Of a stretch of DNA of 14,352 nucleotides, positions 1 to 6,649 are shown in pieces. The translations under genes were made by a program, and so were the position numbers. The notes beneath the pieces are model-generated. The model had not been told where the DNA came from and made no database searches. It saw only the letters and a program-made list of their open reading frames with translations. Source of the DNA: Bacteroidales bacterium UBA1189 (lineage in GTDB: Bacteria; Bacteroidota; Bacteroidia; Bacteroidales; Bacteroidaceae); assembly GCA_002309805.1 (NCBI GenBank), contig DBYJ01000039.1:45957-60308 (forward strand), given 5' to 3'. How positions within the stretch are numbered: position 1 is the first letter of the stretch; every line of letters starts with the position of its first letter.

Positions 1-86
1 GCCGCAACGCCATTCGTTCAATTCGCCCAATTCGCCGACAAAAGAACATTACACGTTGGTTTATTAAAACGGCGAATTGAACGAAT
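1..86. repeat. Inverted repeat with 37-base repeat unit
   Basis: Bases 12-27 (ATTCGTTCAATTCGCC) are an exact 16-base reverse complement of bases 71-86, leaving a 43-base loop. A second arm at 30-37 (AATTCGCCG-like) can pair with the same right arm, so two alternative stems are possible. The left side, 1-37, recurs almost exactly at 876-912. No gene overlaps it. It looks like a dispersed intergenic repeat; its function is unknown. Confidence 0.7.
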
Positions 87-130
87 TAAACGAATTGTCT
101 TTTTCGTGGTTTTTTTTCAAAAAACCCCTA

Positions 131-420
131 ACACTTACCTTTTTCGTCCTAACCCGCTATGAAAAAGCGTATTAACCGAGGTAAGTGTTGCTCAAACACC
201 TACCAAACACTTACCTGACACTTACCTGACACCTACTAGACATATTGTCTGTAGGAAATAGTTAGGAGACGGGAAATGATAGGAAGAAGATAGGAAAAGA
301 GAGGCAGAAGACTGTTAGGAGTCAGGTAAGTGTGTGGTAAGTGTTTGGTAAGTGTTCAACAAACACTTACCACTCCTAAGACGCTCTATGATAATTCGTT
401 GTGCGGAAAATGGTAAGTGT
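131..420. repeat. ACACTTACC/GGTAAGTGT repeat cluster, 11-base spacing
   Basis: Nine exact copies of one 9-mer lie in 290 bases. ACACTTACC is at 131, 207, 218 and 363; its reverse complement GGTAAGTGT is at 180, 325, 336, 347 and 412. With the variants at 196 and 229, the left block starts at 196, 207, 218 and 229, and the right block at 325, 336 and 347, so both step by exactly 11 bases, about one helical turn. The blocks face each other across about 85 bases rich in TAGGA. This could be a protein-binding array or a large hairpin. No gene was found beside it. Confidence 0.75.
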
Positions 421-451
421 TGGCATTTTTTTCGCAAAAACTATAAAATCC

Positions 452-476
452 GTTCGTTTATTTGGGTTAAACGAAC
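452..476. repeat. Hairpin, 9-base perfect stem
   Basis: GTTCGTTTA at 452-460 is the exact reverse complement of TAAACGAAC at 468-476, with a 7-base loop. No T run follows on either strand close enough to make a convincing intrinsic terminator, and no adjacent gene explains it. Confidence 0.5.
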
Positions 477-520
477 TCCCAAAAGTTGTCAGGTGTAATC
501 GTTTTGAAAGTGGCCTCCTG

Positions 521-586
521 AAACCGCCAAATTTATACCAAATTTAGTGGTTACAACCGCCGATTTTAGGTAGAATTTGGCGGTTT
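521..586. repeat. Long inverted repeat, 13-base arms
   Basis: AAACCGCCAAATT at 521-533 pairs exactly with AATTTGGCGGTTT at 574-586 across a 40-base loop. The loop holds a partial third copy (AACCGCCGATTTTA). No open frame or neighbouring gene accounts for it, so I call it only a structured intergenic repeat. Confidence 0.6.
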
Positions 587-720
587 GGGGAGAAAAAAAG
601 CCAAAACAATTAAACCCAAATCGGTCATTAAAACGCAATTCTTGCTATTTTTGTGGCTTTTCATGCCATAGCAGCATTTCTTTCGGCATCTTCACCCCCG
701 TCATCGTCTCACCGTAGCTC

Positions 721-912
721 GCAACGCCATTCGTCAAATTCGCTTTTCTCTTCACATAAATGCCCACAAATACCCATGAATTATCCATAAATTAATTCAT
801 GAAAAATTCGTGTTTATTCATGATCATTCGTGTTTCAAAAAAACTCCCTCCCCCATTCGGCGTGCGAAGCTCCACGCCGCAACGTCATTCGTTCAATTCG
901 CCCAATTCGCCG
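721..912. repeat. Second and third copies of the left-end repeat
   Basis: Bases 876-912 match bases 1-37 at 36 of 37 positions; the single difference is C10 to T. A shorter, degraded copy (GCAACGCCATTCGT...) starts at 721. Just before the long copy, GGCGTG at 859-864 pairs with CACGCC at 873-878, an 8-base-loop hairpin that reaches into the repeat. This pattern suggests a dispersed element that has copied within the intergenic stretch. Confidence 0.6.
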
Positions 913-1015
913 TTCTTAAAAAACCTTTTTTGTCGGCCAATTATCCGAATGAAACGAATTTCTTTCATGGTTTTATCTGACATCAGAATGACAAAATCAA
1001 AGAATAACGTTTTTT

Positions 1016-1117
1016 CATCGCAGTGAAAAGAATCTTTCATTGCAGTGAAAAGAGTTAATCATCGCAGTGAAAACTTTCTTTCATTGCAGTGAAAACATTT
1101 AACCATTGCGATGAAAA
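1016..1117. repeat. Five-unit array with exact 22-base period
   Basis: The motif CAT(C/T)GCAGTGAAAA begins at 1016, 1038, 1060, 1082 and 1104, so every step is exactly 22 bases; the last unit is diverged (GCGATG). The variable 8-base tails alternate: units 1 and 3 end in CTTT, units 2 and 4 in TAAT or TAAC, giving a hidden 44-base dimer. Each core is partly palindromic (TTTCA, six bases, TGAAA; weaker in units 3 and 5). Equal spacing near two helical turns would put all sites on one face of the DNA, as in operator arrays or iterons. No replication or partition gene is nearby. Confidence 0.75.
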
Positions 1118-1243
1118 TTTTCTATCCTTTGATTCCGCACAGACAACGAGCCTTTTACGCGTAGCAGAAAAAGCCTTTCTTCAGATGCGAAAATGGCCTT
1201 CAAGTATAACGCGTCAATCCTCGGCCGAAGGACGATGGAAACG

Positions 1244-1272
1244 AAAAAAGAGACGCGGCATAGCCGCGCCTC
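1244..1272 (-). terminator. Intrinsic terminator for the lipoprotein gene
   Basis: On the minus strand this is GAGGCGCGGC, loop TAT, GCCGCGTCTC, then six T residues. The 10-base stem is complete with a single G-U wobble. It lies about 75 bases past the stop of the leftward lipoprotein gene. A second weak stem (CCCC/GGGG around 1301-1313) sits between them. Confidence 0.85.
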
Positions 1273-1346
1273 GAAGAATGATAGTAAGCTTATGATAATG
1301 CCCCTTTAAGGGGTGTGTTTAACTCGTTCGTGTGGAAGGCGGGCGC

Positions 1347-2066
1347 TTAATCCGCGTAGTTCGCCTCAGTAAACCACCAATTGTCGGCCTCGGTTTTCTC
1401 CACAGCATGATAAATCATGAGGGTATAGGTGGCGTTCGTGGGAACTCCTTCCTTCTTTGGATATACAGGGCGGGATATGGGATATATAGGCTCGTCCCTC
1501 CTCAGAATAAGATAGTCCTTATTCAGCTGCACCAGTGTCCCAAGTTCCGTAATCAGATCCCTGGAATGAAGAAAGAACTCACCGCTATTCTCGTCATAGC
1601 TCCAGAATATTTTGAGGGGACGCGATTCCTCGGGTTTACTCTCTATCCCGCTAAGATAGCGTTTGAGGGTATAGTGATAGCCATATTCCTCCTCGAGCCT
1701 GAACATCTCTGTACATTCGTGCCCAACCAATGGGGAGTAGTATTCTCCTTTGACGAAGTCGAAGGAAGGCTCGTTCAGGCAATTCCAGAAGCAGACCTTT
1801 CCCAACGAATCAGAGCATTGGTAAAGGAGTTCTCCCACGTAGTAAACGTTTTCGGCTCGTTTGGCAATCTCTTTTCTGGAAATAAGGAGCGGCCTCAGCT
1901 GCGCAAGGTTCTCGCATGTCAGCTCCCAATCGTCGTTATTGGAAAAGGCGCTCCGCCCATGTGTGAGACCAAACTCGTCCTCGAAAAACTCTTGTCCTTT
2001 TTCGTTCTTGCCGCAGGCAACAGCGAGCAACGCGATAGATAATAACAACAGATATTTCCTTTTCAT
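1347..2066 (-). CDS. Putative lipoprotein, unknown function
   Basis: The 239-residue product begins with a typical lipoprotein signal: basic start (KRK), a hydrophobic run at residues 5-17, and a cysteine at position 18 in the context LAVAC. Residue 18 should become the lipidated N-terminus, giving a mature protein of about 222 residues tethered to a membrane. The mature part is polar and rich in aromatics and Glu, with several Cys (for example in the CENLAQL and YQCSD stretches). I recognise no family. It is leftward, in the same direction as the leucine-rich-repeat remnant 145 bases upstream, and ends before a strong terminator. A 236-residue open frame opposite it is judged a shadow because only this strand has a signal peptide. 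I see no clear promoter box or ribosome site before the ATG. Confidence 0.8.
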   Translation of the reverse strand: MKRKYLLLLSIALLAVACGKNEKGQEFFEDEFGLTHGRSAFSNNDDWELTCENLAQLRPLLISRKEIAKRAENVYYVGELLYQCSDSLGKVCFWNCLNEPSFDFVKGEYYSPLVGHECTEMFRLEEEYGYHYTLKRYLSGIESKPEESRPLKIFWSYDENSGEFFLHSRDLITELGTLVQLNKDYLILRRDEPIYPISRPVYPKKEGVPTNATYTLMIYHAVEKTEADNWWFTEANYAD

Positions 2067-2211
2067 ACCCTACGTTATATTAGTAAACTTTTATTTGAAT
2101 TTCAGATACGCCTCTATTTATAAAAACGGAACGAAAGCCCTAATACTGCTTGAGGGAACCAACTATTTTTCTTTTTTTAACTTTTATAGTTCCTTTCCGC
2201 CAATTGTCGCG

Positions 2212-3045
2212 TTACTTCACCAGCACCTTCTTTCCGTTACGGATGAGGAGGCCCTTCTGCGTGCCATCCACGGGACGGCCCTGCAGGTCGTAGAAGCGTT
2301 CGGCTGATTCGGCTTCCAGCGTGGCAGGCGTGACGCCTGTCTCATCGCCATATACTGGTTCGCCGCTTTCTTCTTCCATCTCCTCGATGTTAGTGAATTT
2401 TCTCCAATTAACGGCTTTCTGATATTTCTCTTTGCAGCCGTATGGGACATGTAAGGTGCAATTGTAGTTGAATGTATTTTCACTAATCGTAAAGGGTTCC
2501 TTTGCATCGCAGTAGATATGGCCGGAACTGGGCATGTCGAAAAATGCCTTTACGCCAATTTTGGTCATGTTTTCAGGGAGAGTGACGGAAGTCAATTTAG
2601 TACATTTATAAAAAGCATAATCTCTTATGGTCTTGACAAACTCAGGGATTTCTATCGATGTCAGCATTTTACAATTATAAAAGGCATGATTATCTATCTG
2701 TGTGAGTTCCCTGGGCAGTTTAATTTCCATCAAATTCTCACAATCGCTGAAGGCATACTCTCCGATGGACGTAACACCGTCGGGAATATCAATATAGGGT
2801 AAGCTGGTACAGCCGGAGAATGCGACACGTTCGATGGTCGTAAGGCTGCTCGGAAGCGTGACTGCGGAAAGGCTCGTACAACAATTAAATGTATGGTCTT
2901 TTATAGCGGTAATGCCCTCGGGAATCTCAATGTAAGATAGCTTGACACATCCATCGAATACACCTGTTCCAATGCTCGTAACACTTTCGGGAATGTCAAT
3001 GCGTCGAAGATTCTTGCAGCCATAGTATTTGCAAGCTGCTTTATA
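2212..3045 (-). pseudogene. BspA-type leucine-rich-repeat protein, 5' end missing
   Basis: The frame reads as seven consecutive 23-residue LRR_5 (Treponema pallidum/BspA) repeats of the form C..L..I.IP..VT.IG..AF. Repeat cysteine codons start at 3018, 2949, 2880, 2811, 2742, 2673 and 2604, exactly 69 bases apart. A capping segment follows (VPYGCKEKYQKA), then a C-terminal tail with FYDLQGRPV and NGKKVLVK, typical of secreted Prevotella proteins and resembling a sorting or surface-attachment tail. Homology runs back to an in-frame TGA at 3046-3048 with no signal peptide and no ATG before 2730, which lies inside the fifth repeat. The N-terminal export signal and any earlier repeats are therefore lost. 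It could be expressed as a short internal protein from 2730, but I consider it a remnant. Confidence 0.8.
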
Positions 3046-3345
3046 TCAGTCACTTGTACGTTAAACGGTAGAAAAGTGATGACGTTGTTTCTTTAGAGAT
3101 AAGATGAGATTAAAATTTAACGTATTTAACATTTATAAAGAGAATAAAGCATGTTGAATATTATCTATTATGAAATAAAGTCATTTTGCAAAGCAATAAT
3201 AGATTCTAAAATTATGTGAGAATAATACGGCCGTTTTTTTGACAAGAATAATCTATAGAGTTTTCACTCTTAGGTAAAATATTTGGCAGCACGGCAGGTG
3301 GAACTGAAAGAGCATTAGGAGTATGATACGATACAGAGAAGTGAG
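3046..3345. other. AT-rich gap between two 5'-truncated genes
   Basis: This 300-base stretch separates the leftward LRR remnant from the rightward ATPase remnant. It holds no convincing gene, TAnnTTTG box or strong hairpin. Only its last 70 bases, from about 3274, can be read as degraded ATPase sequence in frame with the following gene (AARQVELKEH, stop, EYDTIQRSEV). The rest is AT-rich and resembles neither neighbour. Confidence 0.6.
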
Positions 3346-4047
3346 GTGAAGCGGCATTTGAATAAGTACTTCTATTACGGTGGTCTGCCGGAAATCCTGT
3401 CTTTTAAGAATAAACGGGCGATGTTGTCGAGCCTGTGTCAGAAAATTTATCTGGGGGATATTTGTGCCCGAAACAATATTAAGAACGACAGAGTGTTGAA
3501 CATCCTGATTAAGAAGATGGCGGAGAGCGTGAAGCAGCCGTTGTCGTTTAACAGACTGAAGAATGTGATAGTTGCAACGGGCTCACCCATCAGTGTGCCA
3601 ACTACGATATACTATGCAGACTATGCCTCTGACAGTTGGCTGATACTGCCCATGGAGAACGAGGTGGGGGGGCTGACTGAAAAGGAGACTCAGAAGAAAT
3701 ACTACTTCATAGACAACGGACTGCTGAATCTGTTCCTGATGAACTCGGAGACGTCGCTGCTGGAGAACATGGTGGCGGTGGAACTGTGCAGGCGGTTTGG
3801 CAAGAAGAATGTGTACTATCTGAATGTGGAGAAAGGAATTGACTTCATAGTTCCAGACGCTAAGTTGGCCATTCAGGTTTCATATAGTATTACTGACAAG
3901 ACGACCAAAGACCGGGAGGTGCAGCCATTGGCGAAGTATGCCAAGACGCACGAGGACTGGAAATGCCTGCTGATTACGTATGATGAGGAGGGCACGGAAG
4001 AAGGAATACCCGTTGTGCCTGTATGGAAGTGGCTCATGTGTGTGTGA
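3346..4047 (+). pseudogene. AAA+ ATPase of the DUF4143 type, C-terminal half only
   Basis: The reading frame encodes the C-terminal half of the common archaeal/bacterial AAA_14-DUF4143 ATPase family. It opens at the family landmark YFYYGGLPEIL, continues through IYLGDICARNNI, the winged-helix-like SFNRLKNVI region, YYFIDNGLLNLFL, LLENMVAVEL and a nuclease-like GIDFIVPD stretch, and ends normally. Complete members are roughly 380-430 residues; here there are 233 from the GTG at 3346, and the Walker A/B domain is absent. The same frame continues upstream with family-like sequence through a TAG at 3316-3318, perhaps once TTG (Leu), to another TAG at 3271. That supports decay rather than a genuine short gene. 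The family's role is poorly known. I am sure of the family, and fairly sure it is inactive as an ATPase. Confidence 0.8.
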
Positions 4048-4073
4048 GGACATCTAAAGGATGCTGGAAGTAT

Positions 4074-4191
4074 GGAATTACGGAGCTACGGAACCTTGCT
4101 GCGTAGCAGCGGAATGACAGATTTATGGAAAAACGGAATTACGGAAGCGGTAAGCCGCGGAAATACGGAAGCGCAAAGCGCGGAGATGCGG
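4074..4191. repeat. CGGAATTACGG repeat patch with small hairpins
   Basis: GAATTACGGA occurs at 4075-4084 and 4136-4145, and again at 4688-4697 just beyond the four-helix-bundle gene, so copies lie on both sides of it. Between CGGA-type blocks lie three short perfect hairpins: GCTGC-GTA-GCAGC (4098-4110), GCGG-TAAG-CCGC (4147-4158) and GCGC-AAA-GCGC (4171-4181). The stems differ in sequence but keep the same position relative to the CGGA blocks, which suggests that structure rather than sequence is kept. Function unknown. Confidence 0.6.
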
Positions 4192-4255
4192 ACAAGCAAC
4201 AAGGAAAGACAGAGAATCGGATACACGGAGATTTGATAATCCGGTAAAACCGTTG

Positions 4256-4669
4256 ATGACGGAAGAAGAGAAGAAGGATGCTCAGGTTTCGGAGTTGAGC
4301 TATGACTTTTCTAGTAGGATTATCAGGTTGTACAAATACCTGAATGAAGGAAAGCTAAGTATGGCTGATAGAGATATCATTAATGCGTTGGGAAGGCTGC
4401 TGTTTAGGTCGGCAACCAGCATCAATGCCAATATGAATGAGACGCAGCATCCTCAAAGCGACAGTGACTTTTTATCAAAAGCCTCTATCGCTTTGAAGGA
4501 ATCACGGGAATCGGAAACGTGGTTGTCCTTGTTGAAGGACAACGGATCTTTGGAACCACGGGCTGCGGAATCACTGATGAATGATTGTGCTAGGATTAAT
4601 AAGATACTGATCATGATAACGGCGAAAGTGGCGAAAATTAGGAAACGCCTCTCTGGAGGCAAGGAATGA
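4256..4669 (+). CDS. Four-helix-bundle protein (S23/IVP family)
   Basis: The 137-residue product fits the TIGR02436/PF05635 four-helix-bundle family, first described from ORFs within 23S rRNA intervening sequences and now found as free genes in many bacteria. Family landmarks are SYDFSSRIIRLYKYL (helix 1), LLFRSATSINANMNE (helix 2), DFLSKASIALKESRESETWL (helix 3) and a closing helix ending in a basic tail (KVAKIRKRL). The length is typical. I chose the ATG at 4256; a TTG one codon earlier is possible. Members are thought to form ring-like oligomers, and the basic tail would suit nucleic-acid contact, but the cellular role is unknown. The diversity-generating-retroelement accessory protein Avd belongs to the same fold, but no reverse transcriptase or template repeat is present here. 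The gene is flanked by CGGAATTACGG repeats. Confidence 0.88.
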   Translation: MTEEEKKDAQVSELSYDFSSRIIRLYKYLNEGKLSMADRDIINALGRLLFRSATSINANMNETQHPQSDSDFLSKASIALKESRESETWLSLLKDNGSLEPRAAESLMNDCARINKILIMITAKVAKIRKRLSGGKE

Positions 4670-4812
4670 CGGATCTAAGGATTGACAGAATTACGGAAGG
4701 AAAGAATATAAAAATAAGAGTTAGTAGTGCAAATATGCTATGAAATATCCGTTTTGGAGTTAAAAAAGAATAATAATCGCAAAGAAATGCAATAGAAGAT
4801 GTGAAAAATTGC

Positions 4813-4820
4813 TAACTTTG
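4813..4820 (+). promoter_or_regulatory. Bacteroidetes -7 box before the ImmA/IrrE gene
   Basis: TAACTTTG matches the Bacteroidetes -7 consensus TAnnTTTG exactly and lies 60 bases before the ATG at 4881. No clear -33 TTTG is visible at the usual distance. The surrounding sequence is AT-rich. It would start transcription of the two-gene pair at 4881-6514 with a leader of about 55 bases. Confidence 0.6.
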
Positions 4821-4880
4821 CAAAGCGTTATTATATATTAAGTACGATTAGAATACCTAAAATTAAGATAGAGATACATT

Positions 4881-6017
4881 ATGAAACCAGAAAGGCTGGA
4901 CATAAAAAAGGAAATGTTGATATGGGCAGTTACGCGATACGGGCTGTCCGTGGAGGAGTATGCCCAGAAGAATCCGGCTTTCAGTAAATGGATTAATGAA
5001 GAGCGAAAACCCACCTTCAAGCAATTGGAGGAATTCGCAAACAGCGTGTATGTACCTTTAGGATATCTATTTCTTGACGAGCCTCCTGTTGAAACTGTAC
5101 CCATACCGATGTTCCGTTCTGGGGGCGGTTCTGTTTCTTTAAATGTTATGGACGAAGTTAGAAAAGTCCAGGAACGTCAGGAATGGCTTTCTTCTTATAT
5201 TGAAGGTAATGGTATAGAAGCCCCAAGTTATGTGGGAAGTATTGCGACGGATACGCCTGTTGAAACAACTTGTCAGACAATCAGAAATATTTTGGGTCTG
5301 AGTCTTGACTGGGCCTTTAAAGAGTATTCCATGGGTGATGCAATTCGTAAATTGGTGACGAGAATGGAAGATTCCGGCACTATGGTTTGCATCAACAACA
5401 TGGTTGGTAATAATATTTTTAGAAAGATATCCGTTTCTGATTGTAGGGGTTTTGCTTTAATTGACAAGAATGCTCCCTTTATTTTCGTAAACGGAGGTGA
5501 TGCCCAAGTCGCCCAGACGTTTACGCTGATACATGAATTTGTTCATGTATTAATTGGTTACGAATCTGGAGTAGGAGACGAAGATAGCATTATCAATTCT
5601 TCTGATGACGAGCGGTACTGCGATAAAGTGGCGGCTCATTTCCTGGTTCCAGAAGGACTGTTTAGACAGGTATGGACTGGGGATACGGAAGTTGTATATA
5701 CCCAACTTGCAAGAAGGTTTAAGGTTAGCAGATATACCATAGCACGAAGGGCGGCTGAACTGAATTTTATTAGCAGGGCTAGGCAATTCCAATTGTTTGC
5801 AATATGGAAGAATGAGCCGATTCCTCATAAAGATAATAGTGGTCATCCTCCTTTTAGGACTATGGCACTCCGTAGAATAAGTCCAACCTTTATGATTCAT
5901 TTATCTAATGCGGCGCATGCAAACAAGATTCTCTATCTTGACGCATATCGTTTGGCTGGATTAAAAGGTGATACGTTCCATAATGTGGTTGGTGATAATA
6001 GACAGATAACAAGATGA
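4881..6017 (+). CDS. HTH/ImmA-IrrE family metallopeptidase, probable antitoxin
   Basis: This 378-residue protein has an N-terminal HTH-like region (about residues 10-68; SKWINEERKPTFKQLEEFA, then VPLGYLFLDEPP) and a DUF955 (ImmA/IrrE) zinc peptidase domain. The zinc motif HEFVH is at residues 218-222 (His218, Glu219, His222); Glu244 in DERYCDKVAAHFLVP is the likely third ligand. A second DNA-binding-like segment (LARRFKVSRYTIARRAAEL, from about residue 277) follows. The arrangement is that of the long COG2856-type regulators often encoded immediately before DUF4411 proteins. It overlaps the next gene by 4 bases (ATGA), so translation is probably coupled. Inferred role: antitoxin and autorepressor, possibly inactivated or activated by proteolysis. 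A TAACTTTG promoter lies 60 bases upstream. The fold is certain; the antitoxin role comes from context. Confidence 0.88.
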   Translation: MKPERLDIKKEMLIWAVTRYGLSVEEYAQKNPAFSKWINEERKPTFKQLEEFANSVYVPLGYLFLDEPPVETVPIPMFRSGGGSVSLNVMDEVRKVQERQEWLSSYIEGNGIEAPSYVGSIATDTPVETTCQTIRNILGLSLDWAFKEYSMGDAIRKLVTRMEDSGTMVCINNMVGNNIFRKISVSDCRGFALIDKNAPFIFVNGGDAQVAQTFTLIHEFVHVLIGYESGVGDEDSIINSSDDERYCDKVAAHFLVPEGLFRQVWTGDTEVVYTQLARRFKVSRYTIARRAAELNFISRARQFQLFAIWKNEPIPHKDNSGHPPFRTMALRRISPTFMIHLSNAAHANKILYLDAYRLAGLKGDTFHNVVGDNRQITR

Positions 6018-6514
6018 AGTATCTAATAGATGCAAATACGTTTATCACGCCATATCGTGGATATGCTCCAATGGATGTGGCTGTGACGCTGTGGGATAAG
6101 TTTAAGGACATGTCTGATAATGGCACTATTGTCTTGTTGGACAGAGTACAACAAGAGTTGTTTATTAATTCGGATGCATTGCATCAGTGGGTAGGTGCGA
6201 ATTTCAATGTGGCATCTATTGAGACGTTCCAAAACAACCAACAGGCGGTGGCGAAATATGCCACCATATCCCGATGGGCAGCATCGCAGAACCGTTCGCA
6301 GAAGGCTCTTGAAAAGTTTCTCCGCCCTGATGCTGCGGACATTTTTCTGGTTTCATACGCTGCTACTGATCCGAATAATTATACCGTTGTTTCCTTTGAG
6401 GTTTCTAATCACAACGGCTCTTCTGAATTCAAATTACCGGACGTTTGCAATCAATTTGGCGTAAAGTGTATACCATTTCAAGATATGTTCCGTGAGTTAA
6501 ATGAGACATATTGA
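6014..6514 (+). CDS. DUF4411 PIN-like protein, probable toxin
   Basis: The 166-residue protein opens with the PIN-type strand and acid YLIDANTFI (Asp6). It carries a second acid in VQQELF (Glu48), a third group in RPDAADIFLVSYA (Asp106, Asp109) and a fourth in VVSFEVSN (Glu129). It ends with KLPDVCNQFGVKC, a hallmark of DUF4411. PIN domains are metal-dependent RNases that use such acids, so the predicted activity is RNA cleavage. It begins on the ATGA overlap with the ImmA/IrrE-like gene, the usual order for this putative toxin-antitoxin pair. Length is normal and all expected acids are present, so it looks intact. No terminator is apparent after it, and the metallo-hydrolase gene follows 135 bases later on the same strand. 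The toxin role is inferred from family and context. Confidence 0.85.
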   Translation: MKYLIDANTFITPYRGYAPMDVAVTLWDKFKDMSDNGTIVLLDRVQQELFINSDALHQWVGANFNVASIETFQNNQQAVAKYATISRWAASQNRSQKALEKFLRPDAADIFLVSYAATDPNNYTVVSFEVSNHNGSSEFKLPDVCNQFGVKCIPFQDMFRELNETY

Positions 6515-6649
6515 GAGTATTGGGGGTAATCGAGCGGTTGCTCTTTGGCTCTATGGAATAATTTGAATATGATAACAGCTGCGTCCGATGAGTGTGTGGC
6601 TGTTTGTGGTTATAATGATAAGGTTTAAGATAATAGATTCGTTGCTATA

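Noticed and set aside
646..653. TATTTTTG promoter-like box
   Set aside because: It matches TAnnTTTG, but no gene lies downstream, and such a short match is expected by chance in AT-rich DNA.
799..1026. 75-codon rightward frame
   Set aside because: It is made largely of intergenic repeat sequence and ends in the 22-base array.
1016..1117. CRISPR-like array
   Set aside because: The period is only 22 bases, with about 14 conserved and 8 variable bases; this is too short for repeats plus spacers, and no cas gene is present.
1089..1295. 68-codon rightward frame
   Set aside because: It starts inside the 22-base repeat array and runs through the minus-strand terminator; no protein-like features.
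1332..2042. 236-codon rightward open frame
   Set aside because: It lies opposite the 239-codon leftward frame, which has a clear lipoprotein signal and a matching terminator; the rightward product has no recognisable feature.
4256..4669. Avd protein of a diversity-generating retroelement
   Set aside because: Same fold family, but there is no reverse transcriptase, template repeat or variable repeat in the window.
6532..6543. GAGC-GGTT-GCTC hairpin after the DUF4411 gene
   Set aside because: The stem is only four bases and is followed by three T residues, too weak to call a terminator.
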